Translations under genes and position numbers: made by a program
The notes under the pieces: model-generated
Told to the model about the DNA's origin: nothing
Seen by the model: the letters and a program-made list of their open reading frames with translations, nothing else
Databases searched by the model: none
DNA from: Rubricoccus sp038746605
Lineage (GTDB): Bacteria > Bacteroidota > Rhodothermia > Rhodothermales > Rubricoccaceae
Direction of reading: 5' to 3'
NCBI GenBank assembly: GCA_038746605.1
Contig: JBCDKM010000007.1
Coordinates: 124,001-188,000 of the forward strand
DNA: 64,000 bases
Part shown: positions 53,493 to 62,186 of the stretch, piece by piece
Numbering within the stretch: the first letter of the stretch is position 1
Layout: each line of letters begins with the position of its first letter

Positions 53493-53942
53493 ATGCCTAC
53501 CTCTCGCCGCGCGATTCTTACTGCCCTCGTCGCCATCGGGGCGCTTATGCCACTGACCGCCTTCACGCCATTCATGGCGCAGGCCGTCCAGCCGAAGGCC
53601 CAGACCGCCGAGCAAACGGAGGTCCTCGCGCTCGTCTTCGCCGCCGACTGGTGCTCTGCCTGCAAGGTCCTCGATCCGAAGCTTCGCGCCGCCCAGGCGT
53701 CGTTAGAGGACCTCCCCGTCACGTTCGTCACGCTGGACCAGACCGATGCCGATGCGCGCCGACAGGCCGCCGCGAGCGCTCGCGAGGGAGGCTACACCGA
53801 GGTCTACTCTGCCCATGAGGGCAAGACCGGCTTTGTCCTCCTCGTCCACGCCCAGACCCAAGAGGTCCTCGGCCGGATCACCTCCTCTGACTCCGAGTCT
53901 GAGATCCGACGGAAGGTGCGCCGCGCCGTCGCCTCTGCCTGA
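53493..53942 (+). CDS. Exported thioredoxin-family protein
   Basis: 149 residues. A signal or anchor segment (AILTALVAIGALMPLTAF) precedes a thioredoxin fold with ADWCSACKVL (Cys54 and Cys57). The loop after the first helix and the cis-Pro region are short, so the fold is small. It should reduce or oxidise disulphides in the periplasm. A sigma factor gene follows after 22 bases, so they may be co-transcribed. Confidence 0.8.
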   Translation: MPTSRRAILTALVAIGALMPLTAFTPFMAQAVQPKAQTAEQTEVLALVFAADWCSACKVLDPKLRAAQASLEDLPVTFVTLDQTDADARRQAAASAREGGYTEVYSAHEGKTGFVLLVHAQTQEVLGRITSSDSESEIRRKVRRAVASA

Positions 53943-53964
53943 TCCGCCCTCGCGCCCGTCTGCC

Positions 53965-54498
53965 ATGTCCGCCGTTCTCGCCACGACTGCCCCGCTTCGA
54001 CGTGTGGCTGCGCCTCCGCCGGAGGGGGCTGCTCTCGACGCGCTCCTCCAGCGGGCCTACCGCTACGCGCTCTCGCTCACGCATGACGCCGACGCCGCGC
54101 GCGACCTAGTCCAGGACGCGAGCCTGTCTGTCGCGAGACGAGGCGGCCCCTGGCACGCGGGGTACCTGCTGACGGCGGTCCGCAACCGATTTCTAGACCT
54201 CCGACGCCGCCCGCTCCTCTTCGACCACGATGTGGACGAGGGCGCCTTGGATGATCCCTCCGATGACGCCGCGCCGGACGATCTCGCGCCCTTCGCAGCC
54301 GAGGCCCTGAACGGAGCCCTCGGTGAGTTGCGCGAGGCGGAGCGCGAGGTGCTCTACCTCCACGCCGTTGAGGGGCTGACGGCCTCCGAGATCGGTGCGC
54401 TCACGGAGCGCCCACGCGGGACCGTCCTCAGCCTACTGCATCGAACCAAAAAGAAGCTCCGTGCCCGCCTCGGTGCAGACTACGACCCGAACTCATGA
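53965..54498 (+). CDS. ECF-type RNA polymerase sigma factor
   Basis: 177 residues. Region 2 is seen as YRYALSLTHDADAARDLVQDASLSVAR and the following LTAVRNRFLDLRRR; region 4 as REAEREVLYLHAVEGLTASEIGALTERPRGTVLSLLHRTKKKLR, a helix-turn-helix. The last bases overlap the start of the membrane protein gene that follows (ATGA), the usual layout for a sigma and its anti-sigma. Confidence 0.85.
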   Translation: MSAVLATTAPLRRVAAPPPEGAALDALLQRAYRYALSLTHDADAARDLVQDASLSVARRGGPWHAGYLLTAVRNRFLDLRRRPLLFDHDVDEGALDDPSDDAAPDDLAPFAAEALNGALGELREAEREVLYLHAVEGLTASEIGALTERPRGTVLSLLHRTKKKLRARLGADYDPNS

Positions 54499-55115
54499 CC
54501 GACCGACGACTCGACGAGGCCGTCCGGGACCACTACCGGGGCCACGCCCTCGACACTGAAACACTCGCCGATCTCCGCCACCAGATCGCCGAGGCGGCCC
54601 CCACGCCTGAGGCTTCGGCCACTCGCCGTGCCCCCGACCGTGCCGCTGCGCCGCGCGCGCGCCAGATCCTCCGCCGAGGTTCCTTCGCTGCACTGGCAGT
54701 GATCGTCAGTGTCGGGCTCTGGCTCGCATGGCCTACCAGTAGCATCTCCGCTGAGGCCGTCGCACAGGAGGTCGCGCTCAACCACGCGCGCGCGCTCGAT
54801 CCTGACGTGCGCGGAGGCTCCTTCGATGAACTCACCGCCGACCTCGACAAGCTCGACTTCTCCGTGATGCAGCCTGCAGGCATGGCGATGGAGGAGGTGA
54901 TCGGCGTGCGCTACTGCTCGCTGGGTGGACAGATGGCCGCCCAGATCCGCTTCCGCGATGCCGCTGCGCGTGTCTGTACACTTTACCAGGCGCGTGACAC
55001 CGAGGCGTTCGAGAACGTCCGCGAAGGAACATTCGAGATGGGTGGTGTGCGCGTGCGTGTCTGGCGCGAGGGGGGGCTCGTGATGGGCCTCGCGGAGCCC
55101 ATCGCAGAGGCATGA
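54495..55115 (+). CDS. Probable anti-sigma factor (single-span membrane protein)
   Basis: 206 residues: a charged cytoplasmic stretch of about 55 residues, one membrane segment (GSFAALAVIVSVGLWLAW, about 61-78), then an outside part with paired cysteines (GVRYCSLGGQ, ARVCTLYQ). No zinc-binding HxxxC motif is obvious. The overlap with the sigma gene and the layout support an anti-sigma role, but the sequence itself does not place it in a named family. Confidence 0.65.
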   Translation: MTDRRLDEAVRDHYRGHALDTETLADLRHQIAEAAPTPEASATRRAPDRAAAPRARQILRRGSFAALAVIVSVGLWLAWPTSSISAEAVAQEVALNHARALDPDVRGGSFDELTADLDKLDFSVMQPAGMAMEEVIGVRYCSLGGQMAAQIRFRDAAARVCTLYQARDTEAFENVREGTFEMGGVRVRVWREGGLVMGLAEPIAEA

Positions 55116-55121
55116 GTCTTC

Positions 55122-55155
55122 CCGCCTCGGTCGGTCCGCGAGGGTACCGAGGCGG
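55122..55155. repeat. CCGCCTCGG palindrome, long loop
   Basis: CCGCCTCGG pairs with CCGAGGCGG around TCGGTCCGCGAGGGTA, soon after the anti-sigma stop. Confidence 0.8.
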
Positions 55156-55270
55156 ACGGTAGAGGGATCGAACGTGTCGTCTCCGCAGCCTCTGGAACGC
55201 CAGTCGGCCGCTTCATGACGTGGCCCGGTGATCGAGCCAGAGCACTTGCGTTCTGCGAGGAGCCGCACCG

Positions 55271-55278
55271 TAGATTGC
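55271..55278 (+). promoter_or_regulatory. -7-like box
   Basis: TAGATTGC, 4 bases before the ATG of the His-rich protein gene; a TTG at 55246 lies 22 bases upstream. The leader would be very short. Confidence 0.35.
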
Positions 55279-55282
55279 ACGC

Positions 55283-55708
55283 ATGGCCCGTCTCCGTCCC
55301 CTGTTTGCCTCGGTCTTGCTGGCTGTCGCCCTCGTGGGCACCGTCATCGCACCCGCGGTGCACTGGGCCGGGCACGGCATGGAGGGCGCACACGCCCACG
55401 ATGGCTTCGGGCACGTCGCCTGTGCCCACGGGAGTCACGAGCCTTTCGCTGGGCACGAGCACCGGGCGGCCTCTGAGGTCCCTGACGAGGTCCCTGATGG
55501 ACTCGCGCTCATCACCAACGTCGAGGCGGCACAAGAGGGCGAGTGCCCCGGATGTGCCCATTTCCAGAGAGTCCTCGGCTCCGAGCCGACACTAGCCTCC
55601 GTCTCCCTATCTGTCGGTGGGGACGAACCGCCATCGTTGCAACCGGAGGAACCGGCGACCCATTCGGATATCGCCACCCCAGAGGAGCGTGGGCCGCCCA
55701 TGGCATAG
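55283..55708 (+). CDS. Exported His-rich protein
   Basis: 141 residues with a signal peptide or anchor (ASVLLAVALVGTVIAPAVHW). The mature part is rich in His and has Cys pairs: GHGMEGAHAHDGFGHVACAHGSH and ECPGCAH. This fits a metal-binding periplasmic protein, perhaps for zinc or copper. It stands upstream of the metal/thiol cluster in the same direction, so it may be its first member, but the next gene is 250 bases away. Confidence 0.65.
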   Translation: MARLRPLFASVLLAVALVGTVIAPAVHWAGHGMEGAHAHDGFGHVACAHGSHEPFAGHEHRAASEVPDEVPDGLALITNVEAAQEGECPGCAHFQRVLGSEPTLASVSLSVGGDEPPSLQPEEPATHSDIATPEERGPPMA

Positions 55709-55960
55709 CCCGCCATCTTCCTCGAATCTGGCCGTGAGAGCCAGAGAGCTCCCGGACCGCATCGCGCGACCGGTGCGAGGTAAAGACGGCGGATGACGCG
55801 TGCTCGCAGACTCGACTGCGGACGTACGCGCGTGACGTTCGCCTCGGCTCGGCGCGAAGCTCATACTTCGTGCTCATCGAGGTGACCCTCTGACCTGTGC
55901 TCTGGTTGAGTTTGACTCCGGCCTCCACGTCCGGCGTCCAGAGCGCGCTCTCTCGGCTTC
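55709..55960. other. Intergenic region before the metal/thiol cluster
   Basis: About 250 bases with no gene that I can support. A TACTTCGT box (55863) could be the promoter of the next gene, but no clear Zur- or Fur-type palindrome is visible by eye. Confidence 0.4.
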
Positions 55961-57136
55961 GTGCTCGACTGGCTCCTCATCGGGGGCGGCATCCATGGCA
56001 CCCACCTCTCGCTCGCGCTGACGGCCCGCCTCGGCTGGCCTCGCGACCGGGTCCGGGTTCTGGATCCTCACCCCGAGCCTTTCGCCCTCTGGTCTCACCA
56101 GACGGCCAACACCGGGATGACCTTCATGCGGTCGTCCCTCGTTCATCACCTCGCCCTCGATCCGTACGGGTTGAAGCGGTTCGCGAAAGCGCCGGAGGCG
56201 TCAGCCGTCGCCCGGTTCGCGCCGCCCTATCGACGGCCGTCGTATCCGTTGTTCCAGGCGTACGCACAGCACATCGTTGCGGAGTATGACCTCGACGCCC
56301 TCCGCGTGCAGGGCCGGGCTGAGGGGCTTCGACGAGTGCCTGGGGGGTGGCGGGTCGAGACCGGCCGGGGGCGTCTCGACGCGCGCCGTGTGGTTCTCGC
56401 CATCGGCACTACCGAGCGTCCGTGCTGGCCCGGGTGGGCGCACGCGCTCCGCGAGGCAGGCGGACGCGTGGATCATCTCTTCGACCCTGCATTCGACCGC
56501 GCCGCTGTGCCGGATGGCGAGCGTGTGGCTGTCGTGGGCGGAGGCATCTCGGCCGCGCAGGCGGCGACGGCTCTCGCGCGTCGCGGCCCGACGCTCCTGA
56601 TCTCTCGTCACGCCGTGCGAGTCCATCAACTCGATGCAGACCCGGGATGGTTGGGGCCGAAGTACATGACAGACTTCCTTCGCGAACCGTGCCCTGCCGC
56701 TCGTAGGCGGGCGATCACGGAGGCGCGGCACCGAGGCTCCGTTCCGCCGGACGCTCTCCGTCACCTCCAGCGGGCCGTCCGTCTCGGTGGGTTGGCCCGG
56801 CAGACCGCCGAGGTGGAAACCGCCGAGGCCGGCCCCCTCGAAACGGTCCGCGTGACGCTTCGCCGCCCCGATGGCTCCCAGTCCACGGCTCTCGCGGATC
56901 GCGTCGTGCTCGCGACCGGATTCGAGGTAGGGCGACCTGGCGGACAGTGGCTCGACGAGGCCATCGAGGCGGGGGGGCTGCCTGTGGCGCCGTGCGGCTT
57001 CCCCCGCCTCGGGCGCTCGCTGGAGTGGGTCCCGGGGCTTTACGCCACCGGCCCGCTTGCGGAACTGCTGCTCGGTCCCACGGCCCGAAACATCGCCGGA
57101 GCACGCGCCGCTGCTGATCATCTCCCTGCTGCCTAG
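55961..57136 (+). CDS. FAD/NAD(P)-binding oxidoreductase-like protein
   Basis: 391 residues, from a GTG start. The first Rossmann motif is LIGGGIHGTHLSLAL (GxGxxG type), a second NAD(P)-type one is VAVVGGGISAAQAATAL (about 186-202), and the FAD end motif is ATGF. A conserved HQTANTGMTFMRSSLVHHL lies between. It is paralogous to the protein at 62179-63363 (same FMRSSLVHH and HQLDADPGWLGP). The fold suggests a flavin monooxygenase or reductase, perhaps of the ornithine/lysine N-hydroxylase kind, but no substrate is shown. It opens the metal/thiol cluster. Confidence 0.75.
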   Translation: MLDWLLIGGGIHGTHLSLALTARLGWPRDRVRVLDPHPEPFALWSHQTANTGMTFMRSSLVHHLALDPYGLKRFAKAPEASAVARFAPPYRRPSYPLFQAYAQHIVAEYDLDALRVQGRAEGLRRVPGGWRVETGRGRLDARRVVLAIGTTERPCWPGWAHALREAGGRVDHLFDPAFDRAAVPDGERVAVVGGGISAAQAATALARRGPTLLISRHAVRVHQLDADPGWLGPKYMTDFLREPCPAARRRAITEARHRGSVPPDALRHLQRAVRLGGLARQTAEVETAEAGPLETVRVTLRRPDGSQSTALADRVVLATGFEVGRPGGQWLDEAIEAGGLPVAPCGFPRLGRSLEWVPGLYATGPLAELLLGPTARNIAGARAAADHLPAA

Positions 57137-57142
57137 CTCGCC

Positions 57143-58054
57143 ATGACCCCAGACGTTCTCATCGTGGGCGCAGGCCCCGCCGGTCTCGAAGCCGCTCTCG
57201 TTCTCGCTCGGGCGGGTCGTTCGGTCGTCGTGCTAGACGGCGGGCCAGGCCGAAACGCACCCGCAGCGCATGCCCACAACGTGTTCACGCGTGACGGGAC
57301 GCCGCCGGCTGAGCTGCGCCGGATCGGGCGTGAGCAAGCGGAGGCGTATGGCGCGACGTTTATCGAGGCCGAGGCCACGCACGCCGAGGCGGACGAGGAG
57401 GGCATTCGCGTTCAGCTGGCAGACGGAGCGGAGGTGAGCGCGCGCCGACTCCTCCTCGCGACGGGCGTCGAAGACCTCCTGCCTGAGGTCCCCGGTGTGG
57501 CTGAGGCCTGGGGCGACACCGTCGCACACTGCCCGTACTGCCACGGCTATGAGCTTCGCGGTCGCCCAACGGCCGTGCTCGGTTCCGGCGAGATGGGCAC
57601 CCACCTCGCGGGTCTCCTCCTCGGCTGGACGAATCAGGTCACACTCTGCACGAGTGGCGCCTCCCTATCCGACGATGACCGAGACCACCTCGCCCGCCTC
57701 GGCGTCGGCGTGGACGACCGTCTGGTCGCCGCGCTCGATGTGGAGGGCCGAGAGGTGCGCGCTGTTGTCTTCGAGGGCGGTGCGCGGCTGGAGGCGACCG
57801 CCGTCTACGTCCAGCCCGGTCAGCGTCCGCGCGGTCCGCTCCCCGACGCCCTCGGCCTCGCACGCACCGAGGCGGGCCATGTCGAAGTAGACGAGTTCAT
57901 GCGCACCAGCGCGCCGGGCGTCTGGGCCTGCGGTGACATGACCACTCCGATGCAAGCTGTCCAGATGGCCGCTGCGGCTGGATTCACGGCCGCCGCGTTT
58001 CTCAATCACGACCTCATCTCGACCGGCGTCCTCTTCGCCGCCGAACCAGCCTGA
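57143..58054 (+). CDS. Thioredoxin-reductase-like flavoprotein
   Basis: 303 residues. FAD site VLIVGAGPAGLEAALVLARAG at the start, the redox pair CPYC at 130-133 (HCPYCHGYELR), and CGDM near the end with MQAVQMAAAAG. The layout is that of low-molecular-weight thioredoxin reductases, whose active site is usually CATC or similar, so the partner may be a different small thiol or protein. It follows the FAD gene by 6 bases, in one operon. Confidence 0.85.
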   Translation: MTPDVLIVGAGPAGLEAALVLARAGRSVVVLDGGPGRNAPAAHAHNVFTRDGTPPAELRRIGREQAEAYGATFIEAEATHAEADEEGIRVQLADGAEVSARRLLLATGVEDLLPEVPGVAEAWGDTVAHCPYCHGYELRGRPTAVLGSGEMGTHLAGLLLGWTNQVTLCTSGASLSDDDRDHLARLGVGVDDRLVAALDVEGREVRAVVFEGGARLEATAVYVQPGQRPRGPLPDALGLARTEAGHVEVDEFMRTSAPGVWACGDMTTPMQAVQMAAAAGFTAAAFLNHDLISTGVLFAAEPA

Positions 58055-58062
58055 TCCCCTCC

Positions 58063-58743
58063 ATGCGACGCGTTGCACTTGCCCTCCTGGTCGTCCTGGT
58101 CGCCCCGCCAGTCCTCGCGCAGACCGCCGCCGACAGCTCGTCCGCCGATGCCGCGTGGCTCGCCTCGGCCAACGCCGCCCGGACCTTTGGCGCCGGGCCG
58201 AACGGTTCGTTTGACCCCGGGGTCCCCACCATCCACGAGTTCGCGGACCTCGCCTGCCCCACCTGCCGCCGCGCCTTCGAGACCCGCATCGACTCCGTCA
58301 AGTCCCTCTTCGTGCAGACCGGCCGGGCCAACTTCATCGTGCACGCCTTCCCGCTGCCGCGCCTCATGCGAGGGCCGCACGCCGCCGAGGCCATGCTCTG
58401 TGCCGGGGCCATCGGTGGGCGCGAGGGCTTCAGCGCCCTCCAGCGCCACCTCTACGCGACCCAGCCCGACTGGCGCTTCTTGCGAGACATCGGCCCGCAC
58501 GTCTGCCGCGCCGCCGCCAAGGCGGGGCTGGACCCCGTGGACTTCGATGAGTGCATCGCGCGAGACGCGATGGCCCCGCTGATCGCCGCCGACCTCCGCC
58601 TCGGCGCGTCCCTCGGCGCGAGCGGCACGCCCACGTTCGTGTTCATGGCCCCCGGTGCACGGGAACCGTCGGACGTTTTCTATGGAACCGAGCCTCTCGC
58701 TCGCTACGAAGACGCCCTCGCACTCACCCTCTCCACCGACTAA
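58063..58743 (+). CDS. DsbA-like thiol-disulphide oxidoreductase
   Basis: 226 residues with a signal peptide (ALALLVVLVAPPVLAQ). The DsbA-type active site is ADLACPTCRRAF (Cys65, Cys68), the inserted helical domain carries FPLPRLMRGPHAAEAMLC, and the cis-Pro loop reads SGTPTFVF. It should act on disulphides in the periplasm, and might be recycled by the flavoprotein upstream. The stop codon TAA overlaps the ATG of the next gene (TAATG). Confidence 0.85.
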   Translation: MRRVALALLVVLVAPPVLAQTAADSSSADAAWLASANAARTFGAGPNGSFDPGVPTIHEFADLACPTCRRAFETRIDSVKSLFVQTGRANFIVHAFPLPRLMRGPHAAEAMLCAGAIGGREGFSALQRHLYATQPDWRFLRDIGPHVCRAAAKAGLDPVDFDECIARDAMAPLIAADLRLGASLGASGTPTFVFMAPGAREPSDVFYGTEPLARYEDALALTLSTD

Positions 58744-59114
58744 TGGCTTCCGCTCCTAAATCTGGCCTCGACGCCGCAGGCATCGCGCTCTCCGCGCTCT
58801 GCATCCTCCACTGCCTCGCTATTCCTCTCATCGCGACCGGTGCGCTGGCGTGGGCTGCGTCCGAGAGTATCCACATCGGCCTGACGGTCGCGCTGGCGCT
58901 GATCGTGCTGCTTGTGGCGATCCCGAGCTACCAGCGGCACCGACGCCTCGCCGTGCCTGTGTTGCTCGTGGGCGGCGTCGCGTTGCTCGTCGCGGGCCTG
59001 ACCATCGGCGAGGCGATGGGCGAGACCGCCGAGATCCTGCTGACGGTCCTGGGATCGGTCGTGCTCATCACCGGGCACGTTCTCAACATTCGCCTCCGGC
59101 CCGCCGCGCGATGA
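58743..59114 (+). CDS. MerC-like membrane protein
   Basis: 123 residues with four hydrophobic segments and an early CILHC motif (Cys20, Cys24), as in MerC-type metal transport proteins. MerC takes up mercury in the mer operon, but such genes occur widely near COG0523 GTPases, suggesting handling of another metal. The ATG overlaps the preceding stop, and its own stop overlaps the next start (ATGA), so it is co-translated. Confidence 0.75.
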   Translation: MASAPKSGLDAAGIALSALCILHCLAIPLIATGALAWAASESIHIGLTVALALIVLLVAIPSYQRHRRLAVPVLLVGGVALLVAGLTIGEAMGETAEILLTVLGSVVLITGHVLNIRLRPAAR

Positions 59115-59998
59115 TGCTCCGACCCCTCGGCGGTTTCCTCGCGATAGTGCTGGTGGCCTCCGCCTGCGCGCCTACGGTGTCTCTCTCCGAGGGGCACGCT
59201 GCGGACACGTGCTTCGCGCTGTCCTCGCTACCCGAAGACGACCGAGCGCTCGCCGATTCCATCCTCGCGGCCGGACTAGACCACGAGGGGCTGTTCACGC
59301 TCGCGGCCGGACTCAAGCCGATGTCCACGCTCCACCAGGAGTCGCTACCGCTCGCGCGGCCGGACTCGATCCCAGCGGGCGTGCGCGATGCAGCCCCGGT
59401 CGGATTCGAGCCTGCCGCTACCCGCCTCGCGCAACTCCACCGCGTAACGAGTGCCCTCCGGTGCGGCTCGGTCCAGGCGGTCGCCGTTCCATTCCGGCGC
59501 CCATTCGAGGGCGCCCGGACGCTCCAGATCGTCGCCGTGGATCGCCAGCGGCTGAGCGGTATCCTCGCGCGAGACGCCCGCTTCTGGGCCGCACTCGGCA
59601 TCGCGCCCAGTGCTGACCCCTCCCTCGTCGTCTCCGTCGTGGAGCACGCGCAGGCCTACGAGCGGTGGCGGGGCTACGGCTACCTCTTCGGCTACCCCGA
59701 GGCTGCCGTGACCTTCTTCGTGGAGGCCGGGCGCGAGCAGGATTCCACGGGCCAGTTCGTCTCGCGAGAGTTCATCAGCGCGCCCGTGCACGCCCGCGAG
59801 ACGGGTCACTTCACCTGGGCCGTGCCGAGCGGCCACACGCGCACCAGCGCCGACTCCCTCCGCCTCGGGGCTGCCGCCGACCTCCTCGCCGCCTACCGCG
59901 AGCGGCGCAGCGCCTACCTCCGCGCTGACTCCACCGTCCGCGCCGCCGACCTCCTCCGCGACTGGTCGCGCGAGCCCCGCCGCACCTACGAGTTCTAA
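59111..59998 (+). CDS. Lipoprotein of unknown function
   Basis: 295 residues with a lipobox (LVASAC) after a short signal peptide, so it should be a lipoprotein. Seen are EHAQAYERWRGYGYLFGYPE and a HARETGHFTW stretch rich in His/Glu. I do not recognise the family. It is tightly linked between the MerC-like gene and the first COG0523 GTPase, implying a related role. Confidence 0.7.
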   Translation: MMLRPLGGFLAIVLVASACAPTVSLSEGHAADTCFALSSLPEDDRALADSILAAGLDHEGLFTLAAGLKPMSTLHQESLPLARPDSIPAGVRDAAPVGFEPAATRLAQLHRVTSALRCGSVQAVAVPFRRPFEGARTLQIVAVDRQRLSGILARDARFWAALGIAPSADPSLVVSVVEHAQAYERWRGYGYLFGYPEAAVTFFVEAGREQDSTGQFVSREFISAPVHARETGHFTWAVPSGHTRTSADSLRLGAAADLLAAYRERRSAYLRADSTVRAADLLRDWSREPRRTYEF

Positions 59999-60009
59999 CT
60001 CTGAGCGCC

Positions 60010-61215
60010 ATGACTCCCGTCCCCGTCACTGTTCTCTCCGGCTTCCTCGGTGCCGGAAAAACGACGCTCCTCAACCACGTCCTCGCCAACCGCGAGGGTC
60101 GCCGCGTCGCCGTCATCGTCAACGACATGTCCGAGGTCAACGTGGACGCCGCGCTCGTCCGTCAGGGCGAGGCCGCTCTCGAACGGACCGACGCGCGCCT
60201 CGTCGAGATGTCCAACGGGTGCATCTGCTGCACACTCCGCGAGGACCTCCTCGTGGAAGTGAGCCGCCTGGCACGCGACGGCCGCTTCGACGCCATCCTC
60301 ATCGAGTCGTCCGGCATCTCGGAGCCGCTGCCCGTCGCGGAGACGTTCACCTTCGAGGACGAGACCGGCCACTCGCTCAACGATGTCGCCGCGCTCGACA
60401 CGCTCGTGACCGTCGTGGACGCGGGCAATCTCTTGGACGAGATCGACTCCGTGGAGCGTCTCCGCGACCGTGGCCTCCAGGCCACCGATGGCGACATCCG
60501 CTCCATTGGCGAGTTGCTCCTCGACCAAATCGAGTTCGCGGATGTCATCGTCATCAACAAGCTCGACACCGTCACCGAGGCGGAGGCGGCCACCGTGGAG
60601 GCGGCCCTCAAGCGCCTCAACCCACGGGCGCACCTGCTCCGCACCTCCCACGGCGAGGTCCCCCTCTCGGAGGTGCTGGAGACCGGCCGCTTCAGCTTCG
60701 ACGAGGCCGCCGAGGCGCCGGGCTGGCTCGTGGAAATGCGCGGCGAGCACCTGCCGGAGACGGAGGAGTACGGCGCGACCTCGTTCGTGTACCGCGCGAG
60801 GATGCCCTTCCACCCGACGCGCCTCTGGCGCTTCTTCAAGAGCCGCTGGCCCGCCGTGCCGGATGGGCCGGGCGTGCTTCGCTCCAAGGGCGTCTTCTGG
60901 CTCGGCTCGGCTCCGCAGACCATGTGGATCTGGAGCCAGGCCGGGAAGCACCGCCGCTACAACCCTGCGGGCTACTGGTGGGCAGACGTGCCGCGCGAGC
61001 GCTGGCCGCAGGACCCCGACCTCCGCGCCGAAACGGAGCGCGTCTGGAACGAGCGCCTCGGCGACCGCCGTCAGGAGATCGTCTTCATCGGCATCGGTCA
61101 GGACGAGCCCGAGATCCGAGCCGCCCTCGACCGCTGCCTGCTGACCGAGGACGAGATCAAGGCCGGACAGTCCGCATGGGACGAGTGTCCCTTCACCGAT
61201 ATCGACGCCCGATGA
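60010..61215 (+). CDS. COG0523 (CobW/ZigA-type) GTPase, longer member
   Basis: 401 residues. P-loop GFLGAGKTT (11-19), the metal-binding CICC (71-74), ESSGISEP, and NKLD for guanine. The family inserts or shuttles metal, often zinc, and ZigA-type members respond to zinc shortage. A 150-residue carboxyl domain of CobW-C type follows. The stop overlaps the start of the second GTPase gene (ATGA). Confidence 0.88.
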   Translation: MTPVPVTVLSGFLGAGKTTLLNHVLANREGRRVAVIVNDMSEVNVDAALVRQGEAALERTDARLVEMSNGCICCTLREDLLVEVSRLARDGRFDAILIESSGISEPLPVAETFTFEDETGHSLNDVAALDTLVTVVDAGNLLDEIDSVERLRDRGLQATDGDIRSIGELLLDQIEFADVIVINKLDTVTEAEAATVEAALKRLNPRAHLLRTSHGEVPLSEVLETGRFSFDEAAEAPGWLVEMRGEHLPETEEYGATSFVYRARMPFHPTRLWRFFKSRWPAVPDGPGVLRSKGVFWLGSAPQTMWIWSQAGKHRRYNPAGYWWADVPRERWPQDPDLRAETERVWNERLGDRRQEIVFIGIGQDEPEIRAALDRCLLTEDEIKAGQSAWDECPFTDIDAR

Positions 61216-62186
61216 CCCCGAGCCCACCCGTTCCCGTCACCGTCGTGACCGGCTTCCTCGGAGCCGGGAAGACGACCCTCGTCAACGCCATCACGACGAG
61301 CGCCGCCGCGCAGGGGCGCCGCATGGGCCTGATCGTGAACGACTTCGGTCAGGTCAACCTCGACGCCTCCGAACTCGACACGAAGGGATCGACGGTTCTC
61401 GCGCTGGAAGGCGGGTGCGTCTGCTGCTCGCTCTCGGCCGGATTCACCAGCGCTGTTCTCGCGCTGACCGGGAGTGACCCGCGCCCTGAACACATCCTCG
61501 TGGAAGCCTCCGGCGTCTCGGATCCCCTCGGGATCGTCCTCCCGATGATGGCGGGCGGGATGCAGCCGCTCGTCCGCCTCGCGGCCGTCGTGGCCGTGGT
61601 CGATGTCGGGCAGGTCGGCGCGTGGCCTTCGCCGGATGCCGAGGCGCTGGCCGAGGCGCAGGTCGGTGGCGCGAGCATCGTCGTGCTGACCAAGGTGGAG
61701 GTCCACGGAGAGGCCGCGCGATGGGCGGCGGAGGACTGGATCCGCAGCCTCGCGCCCAAAGCTCGCCTCCTCGACGCGGACGATCTCGACCCGTCGCTTC
61801 TCCTCGATCTCGACGATGACGTGCTCGTCGGGCTCCTCGATCCCGCTGCCCGCGAGCGCCCCGAGGCGCGCCACCTCGACGCCTTCGACACCTGGACGTT
61901 CGAGACGGAGACGCCCTTCGCGTCCGTCGCGTCGCTTCGCCGCGTGCTCGCGGACCTGCCCACCGAGGTCATCCGCGCGAAGGGCCTCGTGGCCGTCGCC
62001 GATAGTTCTCGCCCGCTCCGCTTTCACCTCGTCGGGCGGATGCTCGCCAACCGCCTCGTGGACGACTGGCCCGCTGGCTGGCCGCCTGGCACGGGCCGCG
62101 TCGCCGTGCTCGGCGCCGCCGGAACGCTGGACGAGGATGTGCTCGATGACGCTTTCCGCTCGCTCCTCCCCGCGCCCCATGCCTAA
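61212..62186 (+). CDS. COG0523 GTPase, shorter member
   Basis: 324 residues. P-loop GFLGAGKTT (14-22), CVCC (69-72), EASGVSDP and LTKVE in the guanine site, where the usual NKxD Asn is Thr. A CobW-C region follows. It differs from the first GTPase by about 75 residues in length, so the two may serve different metals or partners. The end overlaps the following gene by 8 bases. Confidence 0.88.
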   Translation: MTPSPPVPVTVVTGFLGAGKTTLVNAITTSAAAQGRRMGLIVNDFGQVNLDASELDTKGSTVLALEGGCVCCSLSAGFTSAVLALTGSDPRPEHILVEASGVSDPLGIVLPMMAGGMQPLVRLAAVVAVVDVGQVGAWPSPDAEALAEAQVGGASIVVLTKVEVHGEAARWAAEDWIRSLAPKARLLDADDLDPSLLLDLDDDVLVGLLDPAARERPEARHLDAFDTWTFETETPFASVASLRRVLADLPTEVIRAKGLVAVADSSRPLRFHLVGRMLANRLVDDWPAGWPPGTGRVAVLGAAGTLDEDVLDDAFRSLLPAPHA

